Part shown: piece after piece, positions 1-12,112 of the stretch
Layout: each line of letters opens with the position of its first letter
Position numbering within the stretch: the first letter of the stretch is position 1
Assembly: GCA_012295275.1 (NCBI GenBank)
Contig: CM022669.1
Location: 1,791,140-1,855,139 of the forward strand
Origin: Chrysomallon squamiferum
Lineage: Eukaryota > Mollusca > Gastropoda > Neomphalida > Peltospiridae
Direction: 5' to 3'
DNA length: 64,000 nucleotides
Notes under the pieces: model-generated
What the model saw: only the letters and a program-made list of their open reading frames with translations
What the model was told of the DNA's origin: nothing
Database searches by the model: none
Made by a program: the position numbers and the translations under genes

Positions 1-78
1 ATTCAAAATCAGAGCCTTTCTTGACATAAAGGAATCCTGATTATATTGGGATAGCCTAAATAAATCTGGGTTACAAAC

Positions 79-2388
79 CTTTTAGTCTCTCAATGTAGCT
101 GTCAATAAAATGGCAGGCCAATTCTCGTGCAGGAAAAGACAACTCATGTCCATGAAGACTTCTGACAAAGTTGCTCATTGGATAGCCTGGTTTTTCAATA
201 TCTGATGAACTGAAATAATTAAAATAATGAAAAGAAACCATTTAATTACAAAAAATATTTTAACAGCAGTATATAAATGAGATTGATTAAGACAGATAAG
301 AACTTCTACAAATTTATTAATACACACACCCACACTAATATCACAGTCATACATTGCATACCTTTGAGTGGACATCTTCATGTAACAACATCCCACAGAT
401 GCAAGCCCCAAAGCTGATTCACAGTTGACAAACAATTTTAACAACATTGGTGTCAGATCACCACAAGCATGTAGACTTGCTAACACAAATTTATCAGCAT
501 ACTCCTGCTCATCTTTATTTGCTCTGTCTTCAACACCTTTTCCATAACCATTATTACTGAATTTCACAACTTCAGTCAAGCCTTCAATGACAGTAGATTT
601 ATCATCATGTTCTATACTGGATCTTTCTTTGCCAACCAGTTGTTCATTTTTTCTAACACTGCACTCACTATTAGTAACAATAGTTGTTTCACATTTTGCA
701 CTCAAAATATTTTGTTCTCTGTCATGTTTTGAAATTAATTTGAGAAAATCTTTTGTCTTTATGGCTGGTGTGATAGTTGATACTATATGACTAGGTAGAA
801 GATTATGTGGATGAAATATTTCACTCTTCAAGCTTTCTAAATCTTCTTTTTTTTCTTTCAGTTTCTGTTAAATAAACAGAGTATCAGACATCAATTTAAA
901 AATTACCAGAAATATAATGATTTGAAGTTTGTTTATTGTCAAGACTTAATTACTTATTTATCTATCTGGAAATCATGAATTTATACTTGTCACGCAAAAC
1001 AGATAATCAAGAAACAAAAAGTCTTAACAAATAGTCCCAGCATATTTCAAAAGCAAACAGAGACAGTGACAAATACTGACATTTAGATATGTCTCTTAAC
1101 ATAATTCTTTAAAATGAAGGATAGGTTATCTGAACTAACATGCATTTTATAACTTTCAAGCAAAGGTACTAAAACCCTACCTCTGGAACAATAATAACTA
1201 CAACAAACTCATGAAACTGTATTGACTATATGGGTCATTCCGTGTCAAATCACCCAATGGGTTAAATCCGACCATCTCAGATTTTTATCAAACTTGGTAT
1301 ACTTGACTGGAATCCCATAGCACCAAATCTGAAATATTAGCCTAATCAGACCAGTGGTGTGGGAGATAAGGCCCATCGAATTTTGAGATTTTTGACAAAA
1401 ATGGGCGTGACCACCAACCTTTGAACCCTCATATCTTGGGAACTTGATTTGGAATCCTTGTCATATTGCCTTTTCAACAATACCAATTTTATGAATATTG
1501 GCCCAGTAGTTCCTGAGATATGTGGGTTCAAAGGTTGGTGGTCATGCCCATTTTTGTCAAAAATCTCAAAATTTGGTGGGCCGTATCTCCCACACCACTG
1601 GTCCGATTGGGCTAAAATTTGGTGCTGTGGTATCCCAGTCGACAAGTATACCAAGTTTTATAAAAATCTGAGACGGTCGGGTTTAAATTTCTTTTTTTGG
1701 GGGGCGATTTGACATGGAATGACCCATATCTTTTTTTTCCTTTTTCTCATTGTAAAAATGTAAAAAGTGTATGACCTTAACTAAACTTTTTTTTGAAAGG
1801 AGACAAAAACATTTAATCACCAAGTGGACTGGAGCAAAACAATTTGGGCGAGCTCCAACTTGATTCTAGCCATTTCCTGTTTGATGTCTAATGTCTTTGA
1901 AGTCAGTTATGTCTTTCATAGCAATGATGTTGGTAGACTTCAAATAGTAACTGAAGACATAAACGAATGCATTCAGTGGATATCATTTCTATCAGAATAC
2001 AGTTTATATTTTACATTTTAAAAAAAAAATCTTTAGATAACAAAAATATATATTAAATACATAAGTAAAGACTGAACAAAGCAATTACAAAACGTCTGCA
2101 AAATATGCTGGGACTTTTTGTTCATCTGAATAAAAATTTACTTACTTTTACTAAAGCTTTCTTTATGTCAAACTGGATTTCACTGAAAAAAAAAAAAAAA
2201 AAAAAATATTTATATATTTTTATTTTCAAATTTCTAAAGACAACTGAAAGACTGTTTTTTCAAATTTTTCATGTAAAATATTTAAAAATTTAAAAAAAAA
2301 ATGAATCATGTACATACATATAAAAAGGTCCTAAAAACAATCAATGATAGATAATTAAATAATTAAAAATAATAGTATGAAGACAAAA

Positions 2389-2448
<60 letters not shown>

Positions 2449-5400
2449 GTAACAATAATAATACAGGCAGTAAAACAAGATATAAACTTATTCAAAGATA
2501 AAAAATATGGTTTAATGGTTTTCTTTCTTACTTCATTTTGAAACTGTATTGATCACTACAAGAGAAAATTGCCATTAGCAGCAAAGTATCTTTTACAGAT
2601 TAAAAGGTAGGATAAAATATCAGATGTAAATACATACTCGTCAAATTTTGAAGCTTTTGGAGCATGACATTCAGTTGATTCTATTGTTGTTACCTTGACT
2701 CCATAAGCAAAAGTCAATAACCTTGACAGATGACCAAGACCAGCTCCAACATCAACAACATGAGAGGAATTGCAGTGACTGCAGAGCATTGATAGCATCT
2801 AAAAGAAAAATGTAATTAAAAACTGAAATAAATGTGCAATTACCTGAAATAAAAATTTACCTTAAATATACATAAATATTTACTAAAATGGATTAAACCA
2901 GACATTCAGCTAAAACTGTACTCTATGTATTTGAAACATATTAACAAACAATTAAATCTGTGAGTAAACAGGCATTTATCCAAATTATTTTAGTAACAGA
3001 TTACAATACTAAAATACTTGTATTTAACAACATACATATTAAACTTACTAATAAAAATAAGATTTCCTAAATTACATTTTAAATGTTAAAATGTACTTGA
3101 ACTACGTAGATTAACCCAGTCATTTGACAAATATTAAGATAAGAAAAAATATACTACACAAACATATCTGGTTAAAACAACGGAAAAAATTATTAATGTC
3201 TTGGTAATAGTATGAAACAGTACATTCAATTCAGTCAAACAAAATAATTAATTGGTTTTAAATATTAAAATAAAATGTTTTATTTAATTGATATCAAATG
3301 GCTCTGTAAATATAAACCAGAAAACAAATTACAATAAAATTATAACCTTACTCATCCTCTCAATTTCATGCTGTTTTTTTGGTTTTATATGTTTCCTGAA
3401 AAAATGTTTCAAGAGCACACACTGTCCATTTTTCAGTGCTGCACTATCAAATGACTTGTTACAATTCCAGTTGTTGACTTTTGAATCTCTAATTATTTTG
3501 GGTTTTTCTACATTTTCAATGTTGTTGCAAGTGTTACCCTTCAAATTAATAACTGGGTAATTTAAATCTTTGTTTGTAGACCCAGAAAACAACTTCTCAG
3601 CAACCACTGTTTGGTTTTCTGATCTAGGAGTATTCTCTCTTTGGTTTAAAATACATGATGTTTTTGTTTCATGTTCATTTGAAGTTTCTTCTTTTTCTGA
3701 ACTTTTTTCTTCTTTCTTAGCTGGAGAAATACTTGCATGAAATAACCGATTAAAATGTTCCGATTCCTTTTTATCCACCTGAAAATCTGCACTGTCCTTT
3801 TCATCTAAATTTTTAACCTCACTTTTTTCACTGATGCTTTGTTCACATGAACATGATGATGACGACTGTGATAAACATGATACTGGAGAGAAAATTGTTA
3901 GCAATCTTTTGTTATCAGTCTCCACCAAAACCGACTGCTTCTTTGTTTCCTTTTTATTATCTTTTAATTCTTTTTGCTCAGACTTAGTTGAATTCCAAGT
4001 GAATACATCAAATAAAGATTTACACACAGATGAATTTTCTAAGTGAACTGGATTTCTACTGAGAGAGAAGGAAAAGATGCAGATCTGCAAAGCCATCATT
4101 GACAGAGGCTGGACGGATCTATGAAAAAACAATGTCCTTAAAATATTATTTAATCTCTAAATAATTGTTCACAGCTTCATATTAATTTTAAAATATTATA
4201 ATGAATAAAAGTCATTTAAGGAAAATTCTATTAGCTATTTCTACAATCATAAGAAGCAAATTAATCTGTAAAAAGTTTTACTATGATTCTAATATCTACA
4301 GTGTCAGTAAGAAGTACATAAATTTGTAAAAGTGTATGAAGATAAAAAGATTATAATAAATTAGCAGAAGTCTGCTAAATATACTTTTTCTGCATACAAA
4401 AACATTTTCTAAAGTATTTTCTAAACTGGTTACATATTTTTCTTTATTAAAGGAATTATTTGCTGGCAAACTAAATTTAATTATAAAAGGAAAGAAGTAA
4501 AGCAATTTTATTTGTGGTTTTTTTATTCTCTTGCAATGTTCTTGATTGTACGTCTGAAAAAAGTATTTGTTTACATTTTTTTTTATAAACAAAGGAACCA
4601 TTTCATAAATAATTAATTCTTTTTTCTCAGAGAGATAGCTGCTCACTTTGGTGAAATACAGGAATATATCATTGTTACTAAATTTTGTGTAGATATACAA
4701 AAAAGAAGAAAAACTTCATGAAAGAACAAGGAGCTACCTGTACTGTGTATGTGTAGATGTCAGAAGTCCTGCTAATTCTGGAGGAGACAAATTTCTAAGA
4801 AAGTCCTGCCAGCTTTTGGGTAAATCATCCCAGTAGTTCAACACAAAGAAATCCTTTATTAAAAGTATTAGAAATAATACAAATATTTGCTGAAATTTTT
4901 ATTTTATATATAAATACATATATAAAAAAAACTTGTATGTTATGTAAATAAAAGTAATTAAATCACCTGGTACTGTTTGACAAAAAAATAATGATTTTTT
5001 TAATCATTTTTGAAATCAAATGACTTTGCTGACACAGTAACAATTTATGCAGAACAAAATTATGTCTGCATTTCAAAACAACAAAATGTGATGAGGAAAT
5101 TTGGTTTTTCAATACTGAATCCAATTATCACCCTTAATTTCATTTAATGATTCTTCATAATATTATTATTATCTTTGCTTCCAGATTTACATTCAAATAT
5201 TGTTGGCTTTTTTTCCACTTTCTTATTTTTGTTTTTATTTGTTTTGTTTTTGTTATTAACTATTTACTTTTAGTTATATACTTTCTGTTTCTGGATTCGT
5301 AAATATATATGTCAGTCTTCCTATGAAAAACAAAGCAGAAAAAGAAATTGGAAAGATGCTGTTGATATGATTTTGTTTATTTATTTATTTATTATTATTT

Positions 5401-5568
5401 CCCAGTTTTGCTCACTAAACATAATTATATTCTCTGTCTGGCTATCAGCTGTACTCTCTGACCCAATGCCAAACTATTCTCAACACTTCTGGTTCAATAA
5501 TTTAGGAATATCTCTTAATTATAAAGTAAATTGCGATGATTAAACTATTAATAATAACTTTAAACAAC

Positions 5569-5622
<54 letters not shown>

Positions 5623-5843
5623 AATAAATAAAGATAATCTGGAGTCATGAACATTGTAAGAACAAAACATAAGACGCGAAAGTACAACCACAGTGAGAAT
5701 TAAAGGAAAAGAAATTTCACCGAAACGTAGCCATCTGTTATCCATCTGAACATATTTATCACTTTTGTGATTTTTGCTATCTGATCGTGTACATGTTCTA
5801 TAGATTTTTTGTAAAACGGGAAACCAGACACCATATTTGCCAT
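79..5843 (-). CDS. METTL25B: METTL25B/RRNAD1-like methyltransferase-family protein (3' end outside window)
   Basis: I built six coding exons on the minus strand: 5721-5843, 4738-4853, 3347-4118, 2634-2798, 362-864 and 79-209. All have GT/AG borders and compatible phases, and the gene continues past position 1. The start ATG is at 5843-5841. Exon 2 reads DFFVLNYWDDLPKSWQDFL, exon 3 starts YRSVQPLSMMAL and ends with KHIKPKKQHEIERMSK. Exon 4 carries the SAM-binding motif VVDVGAGLGHLSRLL (about residues 351-365), and exon 5 has LHACGDL followed by ASVGCCYMK. These blocks occur in this order in METTL25B (formerly RRNAD1), and ASVGCCYMK favours METTL25B over its paralogue METTL25. About 600 residues are visible, more than the human protein, because of long hydrophilic Lys/Ser/Glu-rich insertions in exons 3 and 5. 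The family is predicted to be an SAM-dependent methyltransferase; its substrate is not established. The exon 4 donor could be GTATTT (used here, phase-compatible) or the overlapping GTATGT. Confidence 0.85.
1232..1725. mobile_element. Foldback (hairpin) DNA transposon copy 1, 4-bp TSD ATAT
   Basis: The element begins GGGTCATTCCGTGTCAAATC and ends in the reverse complement of that sequence with one change. It is flanked by ATAT on both sides (1228-1231 and 1726-1729), a 4-bp target-site duplication. Nearly the whole element is palindromic: about 212 nt (1232-1443) pair with about 215 nt (1509-1725) around a loop of roughly 65 nt. It lies in intron 4 of the METTL25B-like gene. No transposase is encoded, so it is non-autonomous. 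A second copy is at 18081-18678. Confidence 0.85.
2393..2462. repeat. (AAT)n microsatellite
   Basis: About 70 bp of nearly pure AAT/ATA repeat in intron 4 of the METTL25B-like gene, with a few interruptions at the 3' end. Confidence 0.95.
5275..5372. repeat. Dispersed repeat, copy A
   Basis: This segment, starting TATATACTTTCTGTTTCTGG, reappears diverged at about 7970-8055. Both copies share the core GTAAATAT, TATGTCA and TCTTCC followed by ATGAAAAA, then GATGC and a T-rich tail. It is an unnamed interspersed repeat in intron 1 of the METTL25B-like gene. Confidence 0.6.
5571..5633. repeat. (AAT)n/(AAAT)n microsatellite
   Basis: A run of AAT units changing to AAAT units, just 3' of exon 1 of the METTL25B-like gene (inside intron 1). 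Confidence 0.95.
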
Positions 5844-7357
5844 GTTGGTGTTCGGTACACTTCGGATATGTTCGTGAGATAGAATATAAAATTATTCGAA
5901 AGCGCTCCGAATTAGCTTGTTATGGAAAGTTAAATTCTGAAGAAAATTTTATTAAGATTAAATGCCGTTTATAAATGTTATGGATAAAGTATCAGAGTAA
6001 GAGAGCGAGATTTAGTTGAAAGAAAGTGTAAGTGGTAGTCTTAAATATTTTTTCATGCATTGCTTTAATGTTTGATTTAGATAGCTGTGTCACAGTGTGT
6101 CAAAAGCCGTCTCTGCGCTACAGCAGAATATCGAACGATTTTTGTGACGCGTTTTCGCTTTCCTTGACAGGGTTTCCCTCATTCGCGTTTCTCTTTTATC
6201 ATTATTTTTATATACATTTTCAAATAAAAAAATATGTTGACGTAGTATACATATTCAGCTTCAGCTCTGTATCCATTTAATGACAATAGAGAATCAAAAG
6301 AAAAATTTCCGTTTTTAAATGATCATCGTATGACTAAGATATGCTTTCTCGGGACTTTAAATCATAAAGAAATTAAAAAGTATGCATTTCTCACAACGTT
6401 TGGCAAATTTCATACAAATATTTGGGGTAGTAAGTACTTAATTTTGGGTATCAGGTGTGTTGGTGTTCTGAGCAAATAATGAGGCCATAATGACTGCTGT
6501 TGCTGCTGATGTCTGAAAAGTTTGATGTTTCGTTTATTGTTTGATTTAGTAATTATGTGGCATAATATTCCAGTTTTGGATAATATTTTCTTTCTGATAA
6601 AGATCATGATTATGAAGACAGTTCTTTGAAAGTTAGATTTTAATGATTTTATAAAAATTTTATATTTGTATAATGAACACGAATTAACTGATTAAAATCA
6701 TAATAATAGCAAAATGCTTGAAACTGTAAAGGGCTCTACAATTTATCAGTCTTGAAAAATTATCTTTTTGTTTACTATGGAGTTTTTGAGAATTACATAT
6801 TTAATGTATATGGTACATTTGATATAATTAGTGTAATTAATTAAATTTCATGAGTGTATAGGTCTAGAACTCATCTAAAAGCTTCATTTTGATATAAAAT
6901 ACATTGGTTTGAAATTATATGAGATATTCAGTGTTTATGTTGCCAAATTAATTAAATGAATCATTTTCTCCACAGATCCATAAAATTTTATCAGATGAAA
7001 ATTGATAACATTTCCCATATTAGTGCTATCAAAGATATCTTGGTGTCATTTTAATCTGATATAATCAGTAATACATTGTACATTCATTAAAAAAAAAATT
7101 ATATTTCTGTTTTGAACACTTAGTAATATAGGTCAAGAGGCACAGCTTTGTGATGATAAAAAATAAAATTAATAATAAAATCATTAATGTGTAAAAACCA
7201 TTTATGACAGGGTATTAATTTAATGAGACACTCTATAATTGTGGCTAATTCTTAGATATCTTTTGCATCCTTTAAGTTGTATCTGTCTGTGTTGTTATTA
7301 TCCCCAAAATATTAGATAAATACGTTCTTTACCAGTGGTGAACAGTTCCCTAGTCAG

Positions 7358-7429
7358 CTCATTTTCAAGTATTAAAATCACTAGAGTTGCTGCTTACATA
7401 CTCTAGTGATTTTAATACTTGAAAATGAG
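7358..7429. repeat. Perfect 29-bp inverted repeat (hairpin) with 14-nt loop
   Basis: The left arm 7358-7386 and right arm 7401-7429 are exact reverse complements over 29 bases, separated by 14 bases. The left arm begins CTCATTTTCAAGTATTAAAA. No gene or terminal-repeat element explains it. Confidence 0.9.
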
Positions 7430-7970
7430 TTGATTATGTTTGCAAAACAAATAAATAAATAAATATAATAATAATAATAAATAAGAAGAAGAAAAAGAAA
7501 CTTAGAAACAAAATAAATATATTTACAAAAATAGTGATAAATGAGAAAAAATAAAAAGGCATTGCAGTTTTGTTTACACTAAGGTACAAGATATTGTTAG
7601 AATTTAAATTGAAAACAGAATAAAATACTGTTTTAGATCAATATTAATAAAAGGTATATAATTAATTATTTTTAAACTAAAAAGTTGAAACAGAAAATTA
7701 GAAATACTGACACAATTCATAATCATTAAGTGATAAATACTGAGTCTATTAAATATTATAATCATTCCTTTCCAAATATTATTTATCTCTACATACTCTT
7801 ATTTATTTACTCCTGCACACATTTATTTATTTATTAAAAACATTAAGTTATTTATTAGATATATTTATACTTTGCAGTAATAAATGAAATTAAAAAATAT
7901 ATATATATCTAAATAAAAATATGAAAAACAAAATTAATATGTATAATTTATTAATTATTTATTTTTATTT

Positions 7971-8055
7971 ATATACTTTCTGTTGCTGGGTTTGTAAATA
8001 TTTATGTCAATCTTCCAATGAAAAAAAAGAAAGATGCATTTGATGTAATTTTTAA
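7971..8055. repeat. Dispersed repeat, copy B
   Basis: Diverged partner of 5275-5372, in the same orientation. It lacks a short A-rich segment present in copy A before the GATGC block. Confidence 0.6.
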
Positions 8056-11000
8056 AAGTCAATATTTAATGTGTAATAGAAATACCTAACATAAATAAAA
8101 ATGCATGTAACATGAATGAGAGCAGACACAAATAATAACATAAATAATAACAAATACTAACAATAAACAAAGAAGCAGATAACAGCACATACCAACATTA
8201 TACACATTAATAAACCTTGATATAAAATATATAATAACACAAACACAGAAACAGTTACAAATGTTACACAACATAAGGATGAACAAAAATAGAAAGACAT
8301 GTGAACATTAGGCATTAAACAAAAAAAACAGTTATTGGGCCCACACCACAAAATATCTATTAAGGCTTAGTCCAAGTTAAAAAGGCGCTTTAATGGCACC
8401 TAACAAGGAATTTAAAAGCTAACCCAATAATTTGGTCTATCCACTGGAGAAATGAACGCATCACAAGGTACAAGTTAATTAATTATGATATAAATGTGAA
8501 TCAATAATAATACAATTGTTAAAACATATTTAAATAACTTCGTCTACATAGGGGGAACCAAGATAAAATAAGAATCTGTATGGAGGGCAGATTAAACAAT
8601 AAAATATTTATGTGTATGATATATTACTAACACAGGTTAGTTACATATTACACCTATCAAAATAAGAACAGGCAGTGGCTTATCATAAAGGCAATACCAT
8701 TTAAAAACATTGGTTCCCTATCTGAATTTTGGCTGTCATTTTGGCTGTTATTTTGGCTTTTTTCTTTTTTCCTCACTCTTAATTACCAAAAACCAACTCT
8801 TTTAAAATTGAGTTGAGAAATCGGTGGCAAAAATAAAATGCACAGGTGTGACAGGAAAACTAATTAACAAATAAATTGGTTACAAAACTGAAAACACCAT
8901 CTCAAGCAAATCCATGGGGTTGAAAATGGGTGGTAAAAATATAATGTGGATGTTGCAGAACTAAAATGTGTAATTTAATCTGAATTCAGTGACACATACA
9001 AAGAAGCTACAATGCACACATGTACATGAACAAACATGAAAACACCCATCGCACAAACAAAAACATTAACTAGCATAGGAAGATACATAAACACAGAAAC
9101 AGTAAAAATATGGAAACGTTAATGTAGCTGTGGTTGAAATGTGTGTCTGCTTATACCTAAACATGTGAAAGATTAGGATGAAAAATGAGTAAATGTACAT
9201 TTTATAGTAAAGATTGATAAATATAATTATGTTTAACAGTAAACTTGGTAACAAATTGGTAATTGACTAAATTGTTTCCAAAGATCTTGGGTTAGAGCCA
9301 GGTATCAATGTTGGCATCAGTATCAATTTGGTACTGCTATATTGGTGTATTGACGGTCAGTTATGTGTAAGAGGACCTGATGTCATTCTTTTATCATCTT
9401 GTAGTGATTGCAGAACAGTGCTTAGGATGACTAGAAAACAATAAACTTTTTAACTGCTGAAATGTTTTTTTTGTCACCAACATCATATGATGTCAATAGA
9501 TCAGTATAGTTATGAATGGCTACTCATCTAGTTTTATAAAATCCTTTTTGTTTTTTTGTTGAGCATGCTTGCATATGGTAGTTGTATAATAAAATAAACT
9601 ATTTAAATCATAATACACTTATCAGTCTTCAAAACAGTTTTTCCTTTTAAGTTGAATTTTTTGTTATAAAAGGTATCAGTTACTAAATTCTCAATAAAAT
9701 ATGCAAATTATGCATTTATTTATTAAAATAAACAATGGGAGCAGTATTATCTTAAGTCCTGTCCACAAGGGATATGGGTACGCTGTCTACACAAGCTACA
9801 CAAGGCACATGGTCATACCCAAGAATGCACAATAGATTTTGTTTTTATACAATTTGGTGGTCATGCTTTATGCTGACCAGATAAAAATTTATATGTGTTG
9901 ACTGAAGCTGGAAGCGAAATGAGATTACAGTGGCTTCATGCTGTGTGTACATTTCATCTATCACAGCCACCAAAGCCATTGTGAGTCAGGTATAATTGGT
10001 ACTGAAAAATTGAATATGATAAAAACCAGTGTATGTGTGTATGTGAAGAATTTTACCAAGGAACCCATTTACCTTCAGTTTGTGAACCTTTAAATGAAAT
10101 TGTGGCACTGATCAACATCTTCTTTTTGGTGATGCACACAGTCAATGCAACCAGTTAATGTTTGTTTTCAGCATTCTGGGATCAACATTTAAAAATATTT
10201 CCTGGAAACATCCCTAGCAAATTTGGAAGTGGCCACTCAACATCATAATGATAAAATCAGTGGCAGCCCTGAATGTGGACATTGAACAAGCTGGAGTATA
10301 GATTACATTCAAGAACAATTAGTGAAGACTAACTTGATTAATTTATAATTAAAAACAAAATAACACACTAGACAAATGTTTTAACATAAATGTGTAAAAC
10401 AGTAGCTAGTATAATAAATAATATGTATGAGTGCATATGAAAGAGAGAAAAGGTGTTTCTGCTTTAATTATATAATTTTTAGGAAAAAATAAATGTAAGT
10501 GACAAACACCTACATGAATATACTAAATTAGCAATATTATCTGTATATGCCTGTTACACATATATCACGAAATTGTAGCATTGGTTAACATTTTACTGGA
10601 AATGATAGACATTATTACCATATTTCAGGGTTTCTTTAATCATTCATGTTCCGGAGTTTTTCATTCTGAATACAAATGGATAAATGTTGTAAAGTTGACT
10701 GCAAGGGATCTTCTGGTTAAGTATAACTTTTTTGCTTTTGTGTAAATAAACTGGTCATAAGCATAGATGAATTCTACACACTTGATGGACAATCTCTTCC
10801 ATCTTACATAGAACCAGAAATTGTAGATGTTCAAAAGGACGCATCTCTAATGGAAATATATGATCTTTTTGTATCAACAGTTCAGATTCTAGTGACTGTG
10901 TTAACGACCAAATGTAATTAGAATCTTCAATAAAGAAAAAATATCTATAAATGGCCAGAAACACATCACTCAGAGCTTTTAGAGTGTATCCCTAACACTT

Positions 11001-11799
11001 AAAAACACATTATTAATTCTCCTCCAGTCAGAACCATTCATAACTAGGTCAAAGTGATCAGCACCAATGAGAGATCTTCCCCACAAAAACTAAGTCAATT
11101 TTTCTTGCTTACACATGCAAATAAAAGTTTCTATTGTGATGAGTATATTTACTTTGTCTTCAAATGACATTAATGGCATCAAGTGAACCAGAATTGAATC
11201 ATTCTCATATCACATGGAGTTGGGAAGATACCCAGTTTCATCAGCTGTTTGTAAATGGCTTTCTTGTTAACTAATTGAAATAGTTTTTTTCCTACTTCTA
11301 TCAAAGACATTACTGTCAACATCAAATGCCCGATAGTTACTAACTGTGCAAGATAGTTTTGTCTGCATGTTGCAGTGGTCTTGGCAACAGCTTTTGCAAC
11401 AGCATAAAGGTAATAAAAATCAAATATGCCAACACAGCCATTTTGTAGGTGTGTGTGTCTGTTCTGTGCTTGTCTGATCAGAAAAGTAAAAAAATAGTTA
11501 TTAATATTTTCTAGACTGGAGTAAAATTTATGACAGTTTTAAACTGTTAAAAACCACATGCTCTGTTGTTGAGTAATGCCTTGGAAGAAATGGATTAAGT
11601 TTTAGAAATGTAAACTGACTTGGGGAGGCAAATATTAAAAATAGTACAAAACACAGTGATAATAACTATAATACACAGGTTAGTAGGGGTATGCAAAATG
11701 CTGATCTATCAAGGAAGAAATTTAATTTAGTTAAACTTTACATCATTCACTGCGAGTTAGTCATATGTCCACTACCACTTCTACCTTTACTGCCATTTA

Positions 11800-12045
11800 A
11801 TAATTGTACTTTGCTGCTGTTGTAGGTACTATTATTGTTACTTTTACCATTATTTCTACTATCACAACAGCCACTACTATTTATTACTATTTCTGTTGCT
11901 ATTATTACTTTTGTTGCTGTTTCTGCTACTGCTATTACTACAATTACTACTACTATTACACTAATACTATTCCTACTGCTACTCCAACTGAAGCTACTGC
12001 TACTACTTCTATTACTGCTACTAATAACATACAATGCACATGCTC
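11800..12045. repeat. Imperfect trinucleotide tract (TTA/CTA/TTG-rich)
   Basis: About 245 bp of degenerate triplets such as TACTAT, TATTAC and GCTGTT, plus strand pyrimidine-rich. Open frames on both strands here (runs of Leu/Ile/Thr or Ser/Asn) are an artefact of the repeat, not a gene. Confidence 0.85.
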
Positions 12046-12076
12046 TCAACCAAAATGTCTGGAAACTATTTGACCT

Positions 12077-12078
<2 letters not shown>

Positions 12079-12107
<29 letters not shown>
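12079..12107. repeat. (AT)n microsatellite
   Basis: About 29 bp of alternating TA directly after the trinucleotide tract. Confidence 0.95.

Positions 12108-12112
<5 letters not shown>

Noticed and set aside
2632-2637. Donor GTATGT for METTL25B exon 4
   Set aside because: A better consensus than GTATTT, but it would throw exon 5 out of frame; left as an alternative only.
4296-4700. 134-codon minus-strand open frame in METTL25B intron 2
   Set aside because: Lys/Phe/Ile/Tyr-rich product expected from AT-rich intron; the exons on either side splice across it in phase and no family matches.
8086-8351. Two overlapping Cys/Tyr/Phe/Leu-rich minus-strand frames
   Set aside because: Biased AT-derived composition in repeat-like DNA, with no conserved motif.
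10755-10964. 69-codon minus-strand frame reading FLAIYRYFFFIEDSNYIW
   Set aside because: Composition looks protein-like but no family is recognised and flanking frames are broken; kept only as possible relic.
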